The notes under the pieces are model-generated. The model worked only from the letters and a program-made list of their open reading frames with translations. It was not told where the DNA came from and did no database searches. The translations under genes were made by a program, and so were the position numbers. Below are positions 53,475-63,400 of a DNA stretch of 64,000 bases, piece after piece. The first letter of the stretch is position 1. The number at the start of each line of letters is the position of its first letter. The stretch is taken from positions 1,135,189-1,199,188 of the forward strand of contig NZ_QMDV01000001.1 in the NCBI RefSeq assembly GCF_003284895.1, written 5' to 3'. The stretch is from Pontibacter arcticus (GTDB lineage Bacteria; Bacteroidota; Bacteroidia; Cytophagales; Hymenobacteraceae).

Positions 53475-55451
53475 ATGAAGAAGAATTACAAATTATTATA
53501 TATAGCGTTTGCTGCTGTGCTGGGTTTTGCACCGGTAGCAGAAGCTCAATCAACGCTTCGCAAAGGAAACAAGCACTTCGAGAACTACGAATTTGCTCTT
53601 GCCCTTAAAGAATACCAACACGCAATAGAAAAACGCACGCCAACTTTACAAACCACACAGCGCATAGCAGAAGCTTACCGTTTAACGCGCCAGAGCCAGC
53701 AGGCCGAAGTATGGTACGGCAAATTGGTAAACATGCAGGGCAGCGAGCCCATGAACCTGTTCCATTTTGCGGAAGCACTTCGTAACAACGGCAAATACGC
53801 CGAAGCAAAAGAGCAATACATGCAGTGGAGCGAAGCCATGCCTGAAAAAGAAGCAGAAGCGCAGCAACTGATGGCTGCCTGCGATATGGCTATAAAGTGG
53901 ATCAATAGCCCGGCGGTAGCAGAAATAAAGCCATTTCAGCGTGTAAATTATGCGGAAGCTTCTGATTTCGGACCAATGCCCTTTAACAAAGGCATCATCT
54001 TTACATCAGACCGCGGCGCAGAGAAAGCAGACAAAAAACAAAAAGTATACGGCTGGACCGGCCGGCCATACTTGCAGCTGTTTACAGCCGAGCAGGATGT
54101 ACAAGGCAACTGGAGCAGCCCGGTAGCGATGCAGGATATAGTAAACGCTGATTTCCATAACACAACTGCCTCCACCAATAACGACAAGTTATACTTTACG
54201 CGCACCAATATGGTGCTGAAACGTGGCCCTATCAACGCCGACCCTACCAGCTGGGTAAACAAGAAGGAAGTAAACGAATACGTAAACCGACTTGAAATTT
54301 ACACAGCAGAGAAAAACGGAACAGAGTGGAGCAACATTCAGCCTTTCGCTTATAACAAAGTAGAAGCGTACTCAGTGGGGCATCCGGCTATTTCTCCGGA
54401 TGGCAACATTTTATACTTTGTATCTGATATGCCAGGCGGTTTAGGCGATACAGATATCTACTATGCGGTTAAAAAATCGGATGGCACGTGGGGCAAACCG
54501 GTAAATGCAGGTACTACCATCAATACACCACGTCGCGAAAGCTTCCCGTATGTGGATGCGAACGGTAAATTATTCTTTGCTTCGGATGGCCATGCAGGCT
54601 TGGGTGGCTTGGATGTATTTGCTGCGGAAGGCGAACACGCTAACTGGACAACGGTGAAAAATGTTGGTTTCCCGGTTAACTCTTCTAAAAACGATTACGG
54701 CATCATGTTTACAGAAGCAGGAAAAAAAGGCCTGATCTCTTCTAACCGCGATGCTGAAAACGGAACAGACGATATCTACGAATTTAAAATGCTGGGCAGG
54801 CCGGTTGTCATTGCCGTCAGTACGGCAGAGCGGGCACAAAATGCCAAAAAGCGCAATGTATACCTGCCACTAGCAAATGTAAGACTGGCTATACTTCAGC
54901 AAGGCATCAAAGACTCTATCGTTGTCATGTCCGATAACAAAGGCCAGTATACATTCAAAGCCCGTGTTGGCGACAACTATACGACGATCGGAACCAAACC
55001 AGCTTACCTGAAGCAGGAAGCGATCACGAAAGTAGAAGAAGCAGCCGGCGATACCATTAAAGTAGCCATGATCTTTGATAGGAATGAGTTGCAGAAGCCA
55101 GTTGTGTTAGAGAATATTTACTACGATCTGGATAAGTGGGCGATCAGACCGGATGCAGCGAAAGAACTGGATAAACTGGTGATCGTACTTAAAAACAACC
55201 CGGCCATCAACATCGAGTTAAGCTCGCACACAGATAGCCGCGAAACTAAAAAGTATAACCAGTTGCTTTCTGAGCGCAGAGCAAAAGCCGCTGTAGATTA
55301 TATCATCTCACAAGGTATAGACAAGGCCCGCTTAAAGTCGAAGGGCTATGGCGAAACAAGGTTACTGAATGGCTGTAAAGACGGCGTCAGATGTTCGGAA
55401 GAAGATCACCAACTGAACAGGCGTACCGAGTTTAAGATCATCCGCAATTAA
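53475..55451 (+). CDS. OmpA-family protein with TPR and PD40 beta-propeller
   Basis: Protein of 658 residues: signal peptide (cut after AEA), TPR region about 30-140, PD40/WD40-like propeller about 150-430 (SPDGNILYFVSDMPGG, LFFASDGHAGLGGLDVF), a carboxypeptidase-like regulatory domain about 450-540, and a C-terminal OmpA peptidoglycan-binding domain about 545-658 (SSHTDSRETKKYNQLLSERR). This is the PorE-like architecture that follows PorP/SprF in many Bacteroidota clusters. It likely ties the adhesin complex to the cell wall. Confidence 0.93.
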   Translation: MKKNYKLLYIAFAAVLGFAPVAEAQSTLRKGNKHFENYEFALALKEYQHAIEKRTPTLQTTQRIAEAYRLTRQSQQAEVWYGKLVNMQGSEPMNLFHFAEALRNNGKYAEAKEQYMQWSEAMPEKEAEAQQLMAACDMAIKWINSPAVAEIKPFQRVNYAEASDFGPMPFNKGIIFTSDRGAEKADKKQKVYGWTGRPYLQLFTAEQDVQGNWSSPVAMQDIVNADFHNTTASTNNDKLYFTRTNMVLKRGPINADPTSWVNKKEVNEYVNRLEIYTAEKNGTEWSNIQPFAYNKVEAYSVGHPAISPDGNILYFVSDMPGGLGDTDIYYAVKKSDGTWGKPVNAGTTINTPRRESFPYVDANGKLFFASDGHAGLGGLDVFAAEGEHANWTTVKNVGFPVNSSKNDYGIMFTEAGKKGLISSNRDAENGTDDIYEFKMLGRPVVIAVSTAERAQNAKKRNVYLPLANVRLAILQQGIKDSIVVMSDNKGQYTFKARVGDNYTTIGTKPAYLKQEAITKVEEAAGDTIKVAMIFDRNELQKPVVLENIYYDLDKWAIRPDAAKELDKLVIVLKNNPAINIELSSHTDSRETKKYNQLLSERRAKAAVDYIISQGIDKARLKSKGYGETRLLNGCKDGVRCSEEDHQLNRRTEFKIIRN

Positions 55452-55479
55452 CAAAGTTTTCAGTAGCTTACATTATACT

Positions 55480-55517
55480 AAAAGGCCTCACAGTTTCTGT
55501 GAGGCCTTTTCTTTTTA
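55480..55517 (+). terminator. Rho-independent terminator after the adhesin operon
   Basis: Fourteen-base stem AAAAGGCCTCACAG/CTGTGAGGCCTTTT, 3-base loop, T-rich tail. Confidence 0.93.
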
Positions 55518-55615
55518 AAGTATAAACTAAAGTATAAGTTTTGTGTTGATGGCTTTATACATTACAGGCTAACTCAAACGTCGTTTTCACGTTTCAATGC
55601 CGATAATACTCTTCT

Positions 55616-57916
55616 ATGAAACCCTATTTACGATTCTTTTTTTTTAGTCTGCTGCTCAGCTTTTTCCTGTTGCCTGGCCTTACGCTGGCACAGACAACTA
55701 TAAACGGGCAGGTATTGGATGCGCGCACAAAGCAACCGCTGGAAGGCGTAAGTATAACAGCAAACTCCGGAGAGCAAAGTATAAGCAGTTCGCAAGGTCA
55801 GTTTACGCTTTCTGCTGACGAAGCCGAAAGAGTCACATTAACATTGCTGGGATACAAATCTCAACAGATCAGCCTGACAAATAACAGAGCAAACCTGCGC
55901 ATTTTGCTGCAGCCCGAAGCCACGCGCCTGCAGGAAGTATTGGTAACGGGTTACGAAAACAAACGCCCGCTACTCGAAACAGCCGGTGCCATTAGTGTTA
56001 TAAACCAATCTGTTTTGCAGCGTTTTGATGAAAGTTCGGTGGTGCGGGCGGTAAACACAGTGCCCGGCATCCGGATGGATGAGCGTGCGCCAGCCAGTTA
56101 CCGCATTTCGATCAGAGGGAGTAGTTTGCGCTCGCCTTACGGCATCCGGAACGTAAAACTATACTTTAACGGCATCCCACTGACAGAGGCAAACGGCACC
56201 ACATCGCTCAACACGCTGGATGCAGCCAATATCGGAAGTATAGAAATTCTGAAAGGGCCAACCGCCAGCATTTATGGCGCAGGTACCGGCGGCACAATCT
56301 TACTTGAATCGAGGAGGGCGGCTGTTGGCGAAACGCAGTTACAAGTGGGCGCGACCACAGGTTCTTATGGGTTCAGGAGATATCTGGCCTCGGTAAGTAC
56401 AGGTTCAGCCAAAAGCAATGTGCTGGTGCAATACACGCGGCAGCAATACGACGGGTATCGGGAGCAATCTGCAGTAGACCGGCATGTGTTGCTAGTTGCC
56501 CCGGAGTTTTATGTGTCACCAAAGCACACCATCGCAGCCAGCATTATTTATTCTGATTTATACTACGAGTTACCCGGCGGCATTACCAAAGAGCAATACG
56601 ACCAGAACCCACGGCAGGCGAGAGGTGGCATGTTTGGCAGTGTCGCGCAGAATGCGTCTATGAACCAGGATGGTTTTAATTTTGGGTTGAAACAGGAATA
56701 CACTTTTAACCAGAGCTGGCAGAACACGACTTCCATTTATACCTTACACCGCTTCCGCGATCATCCTTTTAATACAGATTACGAGCGCAATACTAACCTG
56801 GAACTGGGCGGAAGAACCAGTTTTAAGTATAAAACGCAACTAGGAAGTATAGCTACCAACTATACTTTTGGCGGCGAAGTACAGCGCGGCCTGGAAGCTG
56901 CCCGCACTTATGATAATATCGGTGGCCAACCCGATAGCTTACGAACCGATGATGAAGTAACTGCAACTACCGGCTTTGTATTCGGGCAGGCAGAATTGGA
57001 GTTGCCGAGCAATTTTATACTTACTCTCGCCCTCAGCGCCAACGATACAAAGTATGAAATTGATAGGTTGGCCCAGGCTACATCTGGTGCAGCTTATACT
57101 TATGTTAAGGATTTTAAAACGGTTCTTTCCCCGAGAGTGGCGGTTCTTAAAAAGTTATCAGATCAGATTTCAGCGCACGCAAGTATAAGTTCAGGGTTTT
57201 CGCCGCCTACCGAGGAAGAAATCCTGACATCAGACGGTGAATTGAATGAAGATCTGGAAGCAGAAAAAGGCGTGAATTACGAAGCAGGCGTCCGGGGTTA
57301 TACTTTAAACAACAGGTTGAGCTTTGATGTGGTCGGGTTTTATTTCAGGTTGAGCGAGACAATTGTAAGCCAGCAGCAGGTTTCGAGTGTAGCCGTCTTC
57401 CGGAATGCAGGTGCTACTTCCCAGAAAGGAATCGAGACGGCGCTTAGTTATACTTTGTTTGATGATCCTGAGAAGGCGCTAAGTCTTTTTAAAGTATTGG
57501 GAAGCTATACCTATAACCATTTCAGGTTTAAAGATTTTACAAAAGGCGAAGCAGATTTAGCCGGAAACGAAATAACCGGCGTTGCTCCCCACACCGCCAC
57601 GGCTGGATTAGATCTGGCCACAAAGCTTGGTTTATACTTCAACTTAACCGCAAATTATACTTCCGAGATTCCGTTGAACGATGAGAACACGATCTATGCT
57701 GATAGCTATTTTATACTTGGCTCCCGCGTAGGCATCAGAAGAAACCTGGGCAACCACCTGAACCACCTGGCGTTTGAGGTTTTTGGCGGTGCAGATAATT
57801 TAACAGACCAAACGTATAGCTTAGGAAACGATATTAACGCATTTGGCACGCGCTATTACCAACCTGCTCCGGACCGCACGTATTATGGCGGCCTTACATT
57901 GAAGTATAGATTGTAA
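55616..57916 (+). CDS. TonB-dependent outer-membrane receptor
   Basis: Protein of 766 residues: signal peptide (cut after TLAQ), CarboxypepD_reg-like domain about 28-105 (INGQVLDARTKQPLEGVSI), plug domain about 115-235 (EVLVTGYENKRPLLETAG, SIRGSSLRSPYGIRNV), and a barrel to the C-terminal YYGGLTLKYRL. It lacks a SusD partner, so siderophore or metal uptake is more likely than glycan uptake; the ligand is unknown. The gene holds many AAGTATA words. Confidence 0.92.
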   Translation: MKPYLRFFFFSLLLSFFLLPGLTLAQTTINGQVLDARTKQPLEGVSITANSGEQSISSSQGQFTLSADEAERVTLTLLGYKSQQISLTNNRANLRILLQPEATRLQEVLVTGYENKRPLLETAGAISVINQSVLQRFDESSVVRAVNTVPGIRMDERAPASYRISIRGSSLRSPYGIRNVKLYFNGIPLTEANGTTSLNTLDAANIGSIEILKGPTASIYGAGTGGTILLESRRAAVGETQLQVGATTGSYGFRRYLASVSTGSAKSNVLVQYTRQQYDGYREQSAVDRHVLLVAPEFYVSPKHTIAASIIYSDLYYELPGGITKEQYDQNPRQARGGMFGSVAQNASMNQDGFNFGLKQEYTFNQSWQNTTSIYTLHRFRDHPFNTDYERNTNLELGGRTSFKYKTQLGSIATNYTFGGEVQRGLEAARTYDNIGGQPDSLRTDDEVTATTGFVFGQAELELPSNFILTLALSANDTKYEIDRLAQATSGAAYTYVKDFKTVLSPRVAVLKKLSDQISAHASISSGFSPPTEEEILTSDGELNEDLEAEKGVNYEAGVRGYTLNNRLSFDVVGFYFRLSETIVSQQQVSSVAVFRNAGATSQKGIETALSYTLFDDPEKALSLFKVLGSYTYNHFRFKDFTKGEADLAGNEITGVAPHTATAGLDLATKLGLYFNLTANYTSEIPLNDENTIYADSYFILGSRVGIRRNLGNHLNHLAFEVFGGADNLTDQTYSLGNDINAFGTRYYQPAPDRTYYGGLTLKYRL

Positions 57917-57948
57917 GTATAAAAGTATAATTACACTGAGTATGAGTG

Positions 57949-58033
57949 GACCCACCCCTGACCCCTCCAAGGAGGGGAATATTCCGAAGTCAAAGTATAA
58001 ATTCCCCTCCCTGGAGGGGTTAGGGGTGGGTAA
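57949..58033. repeat. Paired G/C-rich palindromic repeat (REP-like), copy e
   Basis: The cleanest copy: CCCACCCCTGACCCCTCC-AA-GGAGGGGAA, a short centre with an AAGTATAA word, then TTCCCCTCC-CT-GGAGGGGTTAGGGGTGGG. The two halves are inverse of each other. Confidence 0.85.
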
Positions 58034-58069
58034 ATCGTACCTTAATTTAAATCCATCTTTAGTAAAACA

Positions 58070-58101
58070 AAAAGCCCTGTAGTGTTTGCTACAGGGCTTT
58101 T
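58070..58101. terminator. Terminator between the receptor gene and gcvP
   Basis: Stem AAAAGCCCTGTAG/CTACAGGGCTTTT with a 6-base loop, usable on both strands; it ends gcvP on the minus strand. A TATACTT word follows at its edge. Confidence 0.88.
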
Positions 58102-58124
58102 ATACTTAAAGGTAATTTGCGGGA

Positions 58125-61043
58125 TTAGCCTACAGCTACCATTTCGTTGTTATTCTCGTTATACGATTCGATCGGGGCGCAAGAGCAAACCAGGTTACGG
58201 TCGCCGTACGCGCTGTCGATGCGGCTAACAGTTGGCCATACTTTGTTTTCGCGCAGGTAAGCCATCGGGAACACCGCTTTTTCACGAGCGTAAGGTCTTT
58301 CCCAGTTTTCTACCATCACAGCCTTCATCGTGTGCGGCGCGTTTTTCAGCACGTTGTCTTTCTGATCTGCCTTGCCTGCTTCAATCTCACGAATTTCTTC
58401 ACGGATCGAGATCATCACATCACAGAATCTGTCCAGTTCTTCCTGTGCTTCCGATTCGGTTGGCTCCACCATCAGGGTACCTGCTACCGGGAACGATACA
58501 GTTGGCGCATGGAAACCGTAGTCCATTAAACGCTTCGCGATATCTTCCACTTCAACACCAGCCTTCTTGAACTCACGGCAATCCAGGATCATCTCGTGTG
58601 CGCAACGGCCGTTTGTACCCACATAAAGTACAGGGTAGTGGCTTTCAAGGCGAGTTTTAATATAGTTAGCATTCAGGATAGCGATCTTGGTTGCTTCTGT
58701 TAAACCTTCGCCGCCCATCATCGCAATGTAAGCATAAGAAATAGGCAGGATAGATGCAGAACCCCAAGGCGCAGCCGAAATAGCAGTTGTTGCTTTCTCT
58801 CCGCCTGTTTTTACCACGGCGTGGCCTGGCAGGAACGGTACTAAATCTGCTACCACACCGATCGGGCCAACACCAGGTCCGCCACCACCGTGAGGAATAC
58901 AGAATGTTTTGTGCAGGTTCAGGTGGCAAACGTCTGCGCCGATGTTAGCCGGAGAAGTTAAGCCAACTTGTGCGTTCATGTTCGCGCCGTCCATGTAAAC
59001 ACGGCCGCCGTTGTTATGTATGATCTGGCAAATTTCGATGATGCTTTCTTCGTATACCCCGTGCGTAGACGGATAGGTAACCATTAAGCACGAAAGCTTT
59101 TCTTTATACTTTTCAGCTTTGGCGCGCAGGTCTGCTACATCAATATTTCCTCTTTCATCGCACTTCACAATTACTACTTCCATACCTGCCATTACTGCAG
59201 AAGCCGGGTTTGTACCGTGTGCCGAAGAAGGAATAAGGGCTACATTGCGGTGATGATCGCCGCGCGACTCGTGGTAAGCACGGATAACCAACAAACCGGC
59301 ATACTCGCCTTGCGCACCAGAGTTAGGCTGAAGCGAAACACCATCAAAGCCTGTAATTTCGCATAACCAGCTTTCCAGCTCCGTAAATAATTGCTGATAC
59401 CCTTTTGTCTGATCGGCTGGAGCGAATGGGTGAAGGGCACCAATTTCTGGCCACGTAACCGGAATCATTTCGGCAGTAGCGTTCAGTTTCATGGTACAAG
59501 AGCCCAGCGCGATCATGGAGTGCGCCAACGAGATATCCTTGTTCTCGAGGTGCTTCATGTAACGCAGGATCTCATGCTCGGAATGGTGTCTGTTAAACAC
59601 TTCCTGCTGCAGGAACTCGCTCTTACGGATCAGGCTTTCAGGCCAAGTTATTTCGGCTTCTTCCGGAAGTGCATCTATACTTAATACGTCAGCAGCTTTG
59701 CCGGCTACTTTTGCAAATACAGCCAGTATGTTTTTCACATCTGCCAGGTCTGTATTCTGGTTGATCGAAATACCAATAGTGGTTGCATCAGCATAACGGA
59801 AGTTAATACCGGCAGCTTCAGCTTCTGTACGGATGGCATGCTGCATGTCGGCACTTTCCACAGTTATTTTCAGCGTATCGAAATACTGCTCGTTCTGTTG
59901 CTCAAAACCAAGCGCTTTTAAACCGCTCTCGAGTTGCTGCGCCAGTACGTGCGTGTTCAGTCCGATATACTTTAACCTGCGTGGGCCATGGTACACAGCA
60001 TACATACCCGCAATAACAGCCAGTAATACCTGTGCTGTACAAATGTTGGATGTTGCTTTTTCGCGGCGGATGTGCTGCTCGCGTGTCTGCAATGCCATGC
60101 GATAAGCTCTGTTGCCGGCTGCATCCACTGAAATACCAATGATACGACCCGGAATAACACGCTTAAAGGCATCTTTTGTAGCAAAATAACCTGCATGCGG
60201 GCCACCAAAACCCATTGGTACGCCAAAACGCTGGGTAGTTCCTACCACCACATCGGCTCCCATTTCGCCTGGAGGCGTTAATAAAGTAAGCGAAAGTATA
60301 TCAGCAGCTACTACTACCAGTATATCCTGCGCGTGCGCCTTTGTTATAAAATCGGTGTAGTCAAAAACTTCGCCGTCGGCTGCCGGGTACTGAAGTATAG
60401 CGCCAAATAGAGTATCATCTTCAAGATTCGCTTCGCGGTGGTCGCCGATCACCAGCTCTATATTAAGCGGTGTAGCGCGCGTAACCAGTACATCAATAGT
60501 CTGTGGCAATACCTGGTCTGATACGAAGAAGCGAGTAGCGTTTTTGCGCGAGCCTTTGCGCTGTGCAAAGAACATGGCCATGGCTTCGGCGGCGGCAGTA
60601 CCTTCATCCAGTAAAGAGGCATTGGCTATTTCCATACCTGTCAGGTCCATTACCATGGTCTGGTAATTGATCAGCGCTTCTAAACGGCCCTGCGCAATTT
60701 CAGCCTGGTATGGCGTGTAGGCAGTATACCAGCCCGGGTTCTCCATAATGTTACGAAGTATAACCGGTGGCATAATGGTATCGTTGTAGCCCAGGCCAAT
60801 GTATGATTTGTATACTTTGTTCTGTTTTACAATTTTACCGAACTGGTTTAAGAAATCTCTTTCAGAAAGAGCTTTCGGTAAATTAAGTGGTTTTTTAAGA
60901 CGGATGGCGGCCGGTACGGTCTCCTCAATCAGTTGGTCCAGTGAGTTAGCCCCAATGGTTGCTAGCATGTCCTGTATTTGCTCTTTGTCAGGGCCATTAT
61001 GGCGCTCTTTGAACACATCTGCAGGTTTGATTTTAAATATCAT
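58125..61043 (-). CDS. gcvP: Glycine dehydrogenase (decarboxylating), P protein
   Basis: PLP enzyme of 972 residues of the glycine cleavage system; it decarboxylates glycine and passes the aminomethyl group to lipoylated GcvH. This is the long, one-chain form. The PLP lysine is Lys712 in [20 protein letters not shown]. The segment SHTLGIQ... is replaced by the usual [14 protein letters not shown] near residue 510. gcvT and gcvH are not in the window. Confidence 0.97.
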   Translation of the reverse strand: MIFKIKPADVFKERHNGPDKEQIQDMLATIGANSLDQLIEETVPAAIRLKKPLNLPKALSERDFLNQFGKIVKQNKVYKSYIGLGYNDTIMPPVILRNIMENPGWYTAYTPYQAEIAQGRLEALINYQTMVMDLTGMEIANASLLDEGTAAAEAMAMFFAQRKGSRKNATRFFVSDQVLPQTIDVLVTRATPLNIELVIGDHREANLEDDTLFGAILQYPAADGEVFDYTDFITKAHAQDILVVVAADILSLTLLTPPGEMGADVVVGTTQRFGVPMGFGGPHAGYFATKDAFKRVIPGRIIGISVDAAGNRAYRMALQTREQHIRREKATSNICTAQVLLAVIAGMYAVYHGPRRLKYIGLNTHVLAQQLESGLKALGFEQQNEQYFDTLKITVESADMQHAIRTEAEAAGINFRYADATTIGISINQNTDLADVKNILAVFAKVAGKAADVLSIDALPEEAEITWPESLIRKSEFLQQEVFNRHHSEHEILRYMKHLENKDISLAHSMIALGSCTMKLNATAEMIPVTWPEIGALHPFAPADQTKGYQQLFTELESWLCEITGFDGVSLQPNSGAQGEYAGLLVIRAYHESRGDHHRNVALIPSSAHGTNPASAVMAGMEVVIVKCDERGNIDVADLRAKAEKYKEKLSCLMVTYPSTHGVYEESIIEICQIIHNNGGRVYMDGANMNAQVGLTSPANIGADVCHLNLHKTFCIPHGGGGPGVGPIGVVADLVPFLPGHAVVKTGGEKATTAISAAPWGSASILPISYAYIAMMGGEGLTEATKIAILNANYIKTRLESHYPVLYVGTNGRCAHEMILDCREFKKAGVEVEDIAKRLMDYGFHAPTVSFPVAGTLMVEPTESEAQEELDRFCDVMISIREEIREIEAGKADQKDNVLKNAPHTMKAVMVENWERPYAREKAVFPMAYLRENKVWPTVSRIDSAYGDRNLVCSCAPIESYNENNNEMVAVG

Positions 61044-61076
61044 AACTGTAAGATATTGATTGGGAATATGGATTTA

Positions 61077-61084
61077 CAAAGTTA
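61077..61084 (-). promoter_or_regulatory. Candidate -7 element for gcvP
   Basis: TAACTTTG on the minus strand fits TAnnTTTG, 33 bases before the ATG. No -33 TTG at 19 bases. Confidence 0.45.
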
Positions 61085-61233
61085 GCGTACAACAGGCTAA
61101 CCGCCTGCAGACTTAAAATTTATGCAAAAGTAATAGTAAATGTTTATTATATTGAAGCATCATCAGGTAAATAGTTGGCAACTGTACCTTATTATAGAAG
61201 TATAGTATCGCCAACTCCGAAGTAGGCTGCTTT

Positions 61234-61241
61234 TAGCTTTG
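61234..61241 (+). promoter_or_regulatory. Candidate -7 element for the dehydrogenase at 61284
   Basis: TAGCTTTG fits TAnnTTTG, 42 bases before the ATG. A 7-base inverted repeat, AGTTGGC (61173) and GCCAACT (61210), lies just upstream and could bind a regulator. Confidence 0.45.
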
Positions 61242-61283
61242 CTGATAACACCAAAATGACCTTAACAATTCAAGAATAGGTAA

Positions 61284-62519
61284 ATGAGTAAGCTCAAGAT
61301 AGGAATTATAAAGGAAGGAAAAATACCCGTAGACAAGCGTGTTCCGCTAACGCCAAAAAAGTGCAGAGAAGCGCTACAGGAATTTCCGGAAATGGAGTTA
61401 GTAATAGAGCCAAGCGATATCCGTTGTTTCACAGACCAGGAGTACACCGAGCTGGACATCCCGCTACAAAGTGATCTAAGCGACTGCGATATCCTGATGG
61501 GAGTAAAAGAAGTACCAGTTGATCAGCTTATCCCTAACAAAACATACTTTTTCTTTTCGCATACGATAAAGAAGCAGCCTTATAACGCAAAACTCCTCCG
61601 GGCCATACTTGATAAGAACATTACGTTAATAGATTATGAAACGCTTACAACACCACAAGGCCAGCGAGTGGTGGCTTTCGGGCGCTATGCCGGAATAGTA
61701 GGTGCTTACAACGGTATACTTACCTATGGCCGTAAATGGAACCTGTTCGATCTGAAGCCTGCCCACCAATGTTATGATATGGAGGACATGCAGGAAGAAT
61801 ACTTTAAAGTAAAACTGCCTCCTATCAAAATTGCCGTAACCGGTGGCGGGCGTGTAGCCGGCGGTGCCATGGAAGTCCTGAATAAAATGGGTATCCGAAA
61901 GGTAAGCGTATTCGACTATCTCTATAAACAGTTTAATGAAGCCGTATACACCCAGCTACACTCCAGCGATTACAACACGCGCCCGGATGTGGAAGTATGG
62001 GACTCGCCTGATTTCTACGCCAACCCACACTTATATATATCTACCTTCCGGAAGTTTACAAAAGTAACCGATCTGTTAATGGCTTGCGCCTACTGGCACC
62101 CGGAAGCACCAAAGTTATTTACAGAGGAAGAAACCAGGGAAGCCGATTTCAGGATAAACACCATCGCAGATATAACCTGTGATGTAGATGGCTCGATCCC
62201 GACCACGAAAAGGGCAACTACTATTCCGGAACCTTGTTTTGATTATGTGCGCGAAACCGGAGAGATTAAAGCAGCCTTTACTGATAAGGAGAATATAACC
62301 GTAATGGCCGTTGATAACCTGCCGTGTGAGTTACCGCGCAATGCTTCCCGCGATTTTGGAAGGCATCTTATAGATAATGTGTTTCCACACCTATATAATG
62401 GAGACCAGGACGGCGTACTGGAAAGAGGAACAATTGCCAGAGCAGGCGCCTTAACCAAACCATACACCTACCTACAGGATTATGCTGACAGCGTAACAGA
62501 TCAGAAACAGCTTATATAA
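61284..62519 (+). CDS. Alanine/saccharopine dehydrogenase-like NAD(P)-dependent oxidoreductase
   Basis: Protein of 411 residues of the alanine dehydrogenase/transhydrogenase-alpha superfamily. The N-terminal catalytic domain shows GIIKEGKIPVDKRVPLTP and FFSHTIKKQPYNAKLL, the latter like lysine-forming saccharopine dehydrogenase. The Rossmann domain has KIAVTGGGRVAGGAMEVL near residue 180. Whether it oxidises alanine or saccharopine cannot be decided from sequence; the length and HTIKKQ segment lean to the saccharopine type. A hairpin terminator follows. Confidence 0.8.
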   Translation: MSKLKIGIIKEGKIPVDKRVPLTPKKCREALQEFPEMELVIEPSDIRCFTDQEYTELDIPLQSDLSDCDILMGVKEVPVDQLIPNKTYFFFSHTIKKQPYNAKLLRAILDKNITLIDYETLTTPQGQRVVAFGRYAGIVGAYNGILTYGRKWNLFDLKPAHQCYDMEDMQEEYFKVKLPPIKIAVTGGGRVAGGAMEVLNKMGIRKVSVFDYLYKQFNEAVYTQLHSSDYNTRPDVEVWDSPDFYANPHLYISTFRKFTKVTDLLMACAYWHPEAPKLFTEEETREADFRINTIADITCDVDGSIPTTKRATTIPEPCFDYVRETGEIKAAFTDKENITVMAVDNLPCELPRNASRDFGRHLIDNVFPHLYNGDQDGVLERGTIARAGALTKPYTYLQDYADSVTDQKQLI

Positions 62520-62544
62520 GAAAAGAGCACTTAATATAAGAGTA

Positions 62545-62591
62545 ATAAGAGCCATACTTGCAGTATGTTTTGCTGCAAGTATGGCTCTTAT
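62545..62591. terminator. Strong hairpin after the dehydrogenase gene
   Basis: Perfect 19-base stem starting ATAAGAGCCATACTTGCAG with a 9-base loop. No clear T-run, so termination may be partial; it separates the gene from the rrn promoters. Confidence 0.7.
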
Positions 62592-62687
62592 AGTAATGAA
62601 GTATTGCCAGTCCCACTTTTTTTCAAATGGATGACCTTTACATTCAGGTAATTACTAAAGGTTGTGAAAAAACCTTGTACAAGCTCC

Positions 62688-62717
62688 TTGCATACTCAGC
62701 AAGTTTTTTTACTTTTG
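62688..62717 (+). promoter_or_regulatory. rrn promoter P1
   Basis: TTG (62688-62690), 19 bases, TACTTTTG (62710-62717): exact match to the Bacteroidota consensus. It is followed by CAACCCGGTT. Confidence 0.85.
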
Positions 62718-62791
62718 CAACCCGGTTCGGCAGGAGCTGGGGAGTAGGCTAGAAGCTAACACAGGCTGTAAAATAAAATTTGGGTTAGGTG

Positions 62792-62821
62792 TTGCAACTT
62801 TAAAAAAGGGTTGTACCTTTG
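62792..62821 (+). promoter_or_regulatory. rrn promoter P2
   Basis: TTG (62792-62794), 19 bases, TACCTTTG (62814-62821), followed by CACTCCGCTT. Confidence 0.88.
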
Positions 62822-62939
62822 CACTCCGCTTCATAAGGAAGGGGTTTTAGCTGCAGAAAAGCTTTAAGCGAGAGTTGCTGATTGGTTTTCGGGCCGGTTG
62901 ACAGGGTTAGAAAAAAGAGCAGAAATTTAATTTTAGTTC

Positions 62940-62969
62940 TTGTAAGTTTGAAACTTCTGCTTACCTTTG
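62940..62969 (+). promoter_or_regulatory. rrn promoter P3
   Basis: TTG (62940-62942), 19 bases, TACCTTTG (62962-62969), followed by CAACCCGCTT as at P1. Confidence 0.88.
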
Positions 62970-63054
62970 CAACCCGCTTGAGAGTGAGCGAAACAAGTAC
63001 TTCTTCAGGCGGCAGGCCGGGAGAAAAAAGAAAAAAAACTTTTTTAAAAAGGTA

Positions 63055-63084
63055 TTGCAAAAGGGAAAAGAGTTTGTACCTTTG
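63055..63084 (+). promoter_or_regulatory. rrn promoter P4
   Basis: TTG (63055-63057), 19 bases, TACCTTTG (63077-63084), followed by CACTCCGCAA as at P2. Confidence 0.88.
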
Positions 63085-63400
63085 CACTCCGCAAACGTAG
63101 CTGACAGGGCTACGGAAGCGAAAAAAGAAAGTTTAAAAATAAATCAATTAAAGTTTGGAAGTTAGAAAATAACTACCGACCTTTGTTCCACGGCACAGAG
63201 AGTGCTAACGGAAAAACATCGAAAGATGACAGGCTAGAACAACAGGTTCTAGGTAAGTTCTTTGAGTGATTGCTTAAGATAGAATAAAGAAAAAGAATAG
63301 GTAAATCCGGGCAGGCTGATTTGAAAAGATCACCTGCTTAGTTTCTCTTCGGAGAAAAGGAAAAAGGCCGGGATCGGACAGACACATTTAAAATTTTTTT
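63085..63400 (+). other. rrn leader RNA with boxA-like site and hairpins
   Basis: Transcribed leader before 16S. GTTCTTTGA at 63257-63265 resembles boxA, the antitermination site. Hairpins: CTAGAAC/GTTCTAG (63234-63252), GCAGG-TGAT/ATCA-CCTGC (63311-63337) and TTTCTC-TTCG-GAGAAA (63342-63357). They probably serve antitermination and 16S processing. No ORF here is credible. Confidence 0.65.

Noticed and set aside
61044..61283. Glycine riboswitch upstream of gcvP
   Set aside because: No aptamer-like conserved sequence or tandem structure could be recognised in the 240-base gap.
62800..63100. Open frames on both strands in the rrn leader (62800-63087 minus, 62882-63100 plus)
   Set aside because: They cover tandem promoters P2-P4 and leader sequence and have no recognisable protein features.
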